The notes under the pieces were generated by a model. The model did no database searches, was not told the DNA's origin, and saw only the letters and a list, made by a program, of their open reading frames with translations. From contig NZ_JBIUAG010000022.1 in assembly GCF_044547355.1 (NCBI RefSeq), forward strand, positions 105,557 through 169,556: 64,000 nucleotides of DNA. Direction: 5' to 3'. The stretch comes from Kutzneria sp044547355. Its GTDB lineage: Bacteria > Actinomycetota > Actinomycetes > Mycobacteriales > Pseudonocardiaceae. Position numbers and translations under genes: made by a program. The stretch's first letter is position 1. The number at the start of each line of letters is the position of its first letter. Shown here one piece after another: positions 63,320-64,000 of the stretch.

Positions 63320-63489
63320 ACCGCCCTGCCCCCATCCGGTCGTGCGGTCTAGACCACACGCCTGGGTGACGGTCGACCCGAGGCCCGGTGACGGGGCCGT
63401 GTCGGGGCCGAGGATAGCGACCCGGCCCTCGCGGTTCGGCGGGCGGTCATGCGTGGGTTCGGCGGGGTCGGGGGTGCGGGGGCGGTGGG

Positions 63490-63525
63490 GGTCGGGGTGG
63501 GTGGTGGGGTCGGGGTGGGTGGTGG
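63490..63525. repeat. G-rich 18-base tandem repeat
   Basis: Two copies of an 18-base unit (GGTCGGGGTGGGTGGTGG) lie in tandem within a G-rich tract from about 63440 to 63540. Runs of three or more G could form a quadruplex on the plus strand. Confidence 0.7.
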
Positions 63526-63784
63526 GTGGTGGCTCGGGTGCCCGCCCCGCGCGGTTGCCGACAGCCGGGTAGTTCCTGCCGCATCGAGTAGGGGCGGTGA
63601 TGACGGGCGGGGCAGCGGGGGCGATGGGAGGGGTTACCGCTGGCCGCGCTGATCTGGCGGCGCTGATTCTGTGGCGGTTTTGGGGCGTCGATGTGGGGCG
63701 GGAGCCGGGGGCGGTGATCCGGTCCTGGCCGTGATGGGCGGTGGGGTAGGCGGTCAGGACCGGGGTGGTGGGGAATGCGGGGAT

Positions 63785-63816
63785 GCCGATTTGCGGTGTC
63801 GCCGATTTGCGGTGTC
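63785..63816. repeat. Perfect 16-base tandem duplication
   Basis: GCCGATTTGCGGTGTC occurs twice without a gap. It is noncoding and probably arose by slippage, or is a paired binding site. Confidence 0.85.
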
Positions 63817-63948
63817 GACGGAGGGGCCGGCTGGCGCGTGGCCGTTGCGTGCGGGGACGGGGGATTCGGGGATGTTGAAGGTGGTGGAGTTGGAGGGTTT
63901 TAGTGTGGTGACTCCGGGTGGATTTTGTGTGGAGACCTCTGGGCGATG

Positions 63949-63993
63949 GCGTATCAAGGCGCTATCGGGCAGGCTCCGCCTGCCTCGATACGC
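63949..63993. other. Nested hairpin at the window end
   Basis: Outer arms GCGTATC / GATACGC enclose an inner stem GGCAGGC / GCCTGCC with loop TCC. It may be a terminator or part of a repeat that continues beyond the window. Confidence 0.55.
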
Positions 63994-64000
63994 AAGAAGC

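Larger units (their letters stand above)
63320..64000. other. Terminal region without a recognisable gene
   Basis: No frame here codes for a believable protein. The stretch is dominated by G-rich low-complexity sequence and short tandem repeats, and ends in a nested hairpin. Its base composition and repeats contrast with the coding DNA. It may be a spacer upstream of a gene beyond the window. Confidence 0.4.

Noticed and set aside
63480..63540. G-rich repeats as a CRISPR array
   Set aside because: Units are adjacent without spacers of regular length and there are no cas genes.

Overview
The window is GC-rich (about 70%) actinobacterial DNA with many GTG starts, Tat and lipoprotein signals, and four-base start/stop overlaps. 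Gene content and order point to the Pseudonocardiales (Amycolatopsis/Kutzneria/Saccharothrix-like). From 39.9 kb to 57.3 kb it follows, inverted, the Mycobacterium tuberculosis block Rv2682c to Rv2703: dxs, a TRAM methyltransferase, a KimA-like potassium permease, two TrkA proteins, DUF3159, an OB-fold protein, an alpha/beta hydrolase, DUF3710, dut, DUF3093, DUF4193, cei, suhB, ppgK and sigA. The genus is an inference; no rRNA or tRNA gene is present to test it.

Layout. 0-9.5 kb: the tail of a MocR-type regulator, then a SET-domain protein overlapping a Pls/PosA-type membrane NRPS (the poly-epsilon-lysine synthetase architecture), two MFS transporters and a coupled pair of secreted cell-wall hydrolases. 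9.5-18.3 kb: Uma2 nuclease-like protein, a decayed secreted-protein gene, L,D-transpeptidase, a cysteine-less HesB-like protein, an ABC exporter with a NarL-type two-component system, FKBP and an M19 dipeptidase. 18.6-24.1 kb: an orphan LuxR-type response regulator, RNase D, and fadA-fadB behind paired palindromic operators. 24.1-28.5 kb: a scarred region with two DUF72 genes between duplicated fadB 3' ends, plus a third, broken DUF72 copy beside an unknown gene. 28.7-37.8 kb: accessory genes, including a predicted conflict operon (Trypco2, a trypsin-STAND-TPR protein, DUF4913). 38.0-57.3 kb: an envelope two-component system and the conserved dxs-to-sigA block. 57.9-63.0 kb: DUF7455, a 54-base poly-C tract, and a ROK regulator with a xylose-type ABC importer. 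The last 980 bases hold operators and repeats but no recognisable gene.

How the genes work together. fadA/fadB form the beta-oxidation trifunctional complex. The KimA-like permease and the two TrkA proteins flank one divergent promoter and form a potassium module. ppgK and suhB handle sugar phosphates next to the principal sigma factor. The ROK/xyl genes form a self-contained sugar-uptake operon. Two palindrome families recur as intergenic terminators, one pair showing a compensatory base change.

The strongest candidates for new biology are the Trypco2/trypsin-STAND/DUF4913 operon and the SET-domain protein translationally coupled to the Pls-like synthetase. The recombination scar around the DUF72 genes is the most informative piece of genome history.
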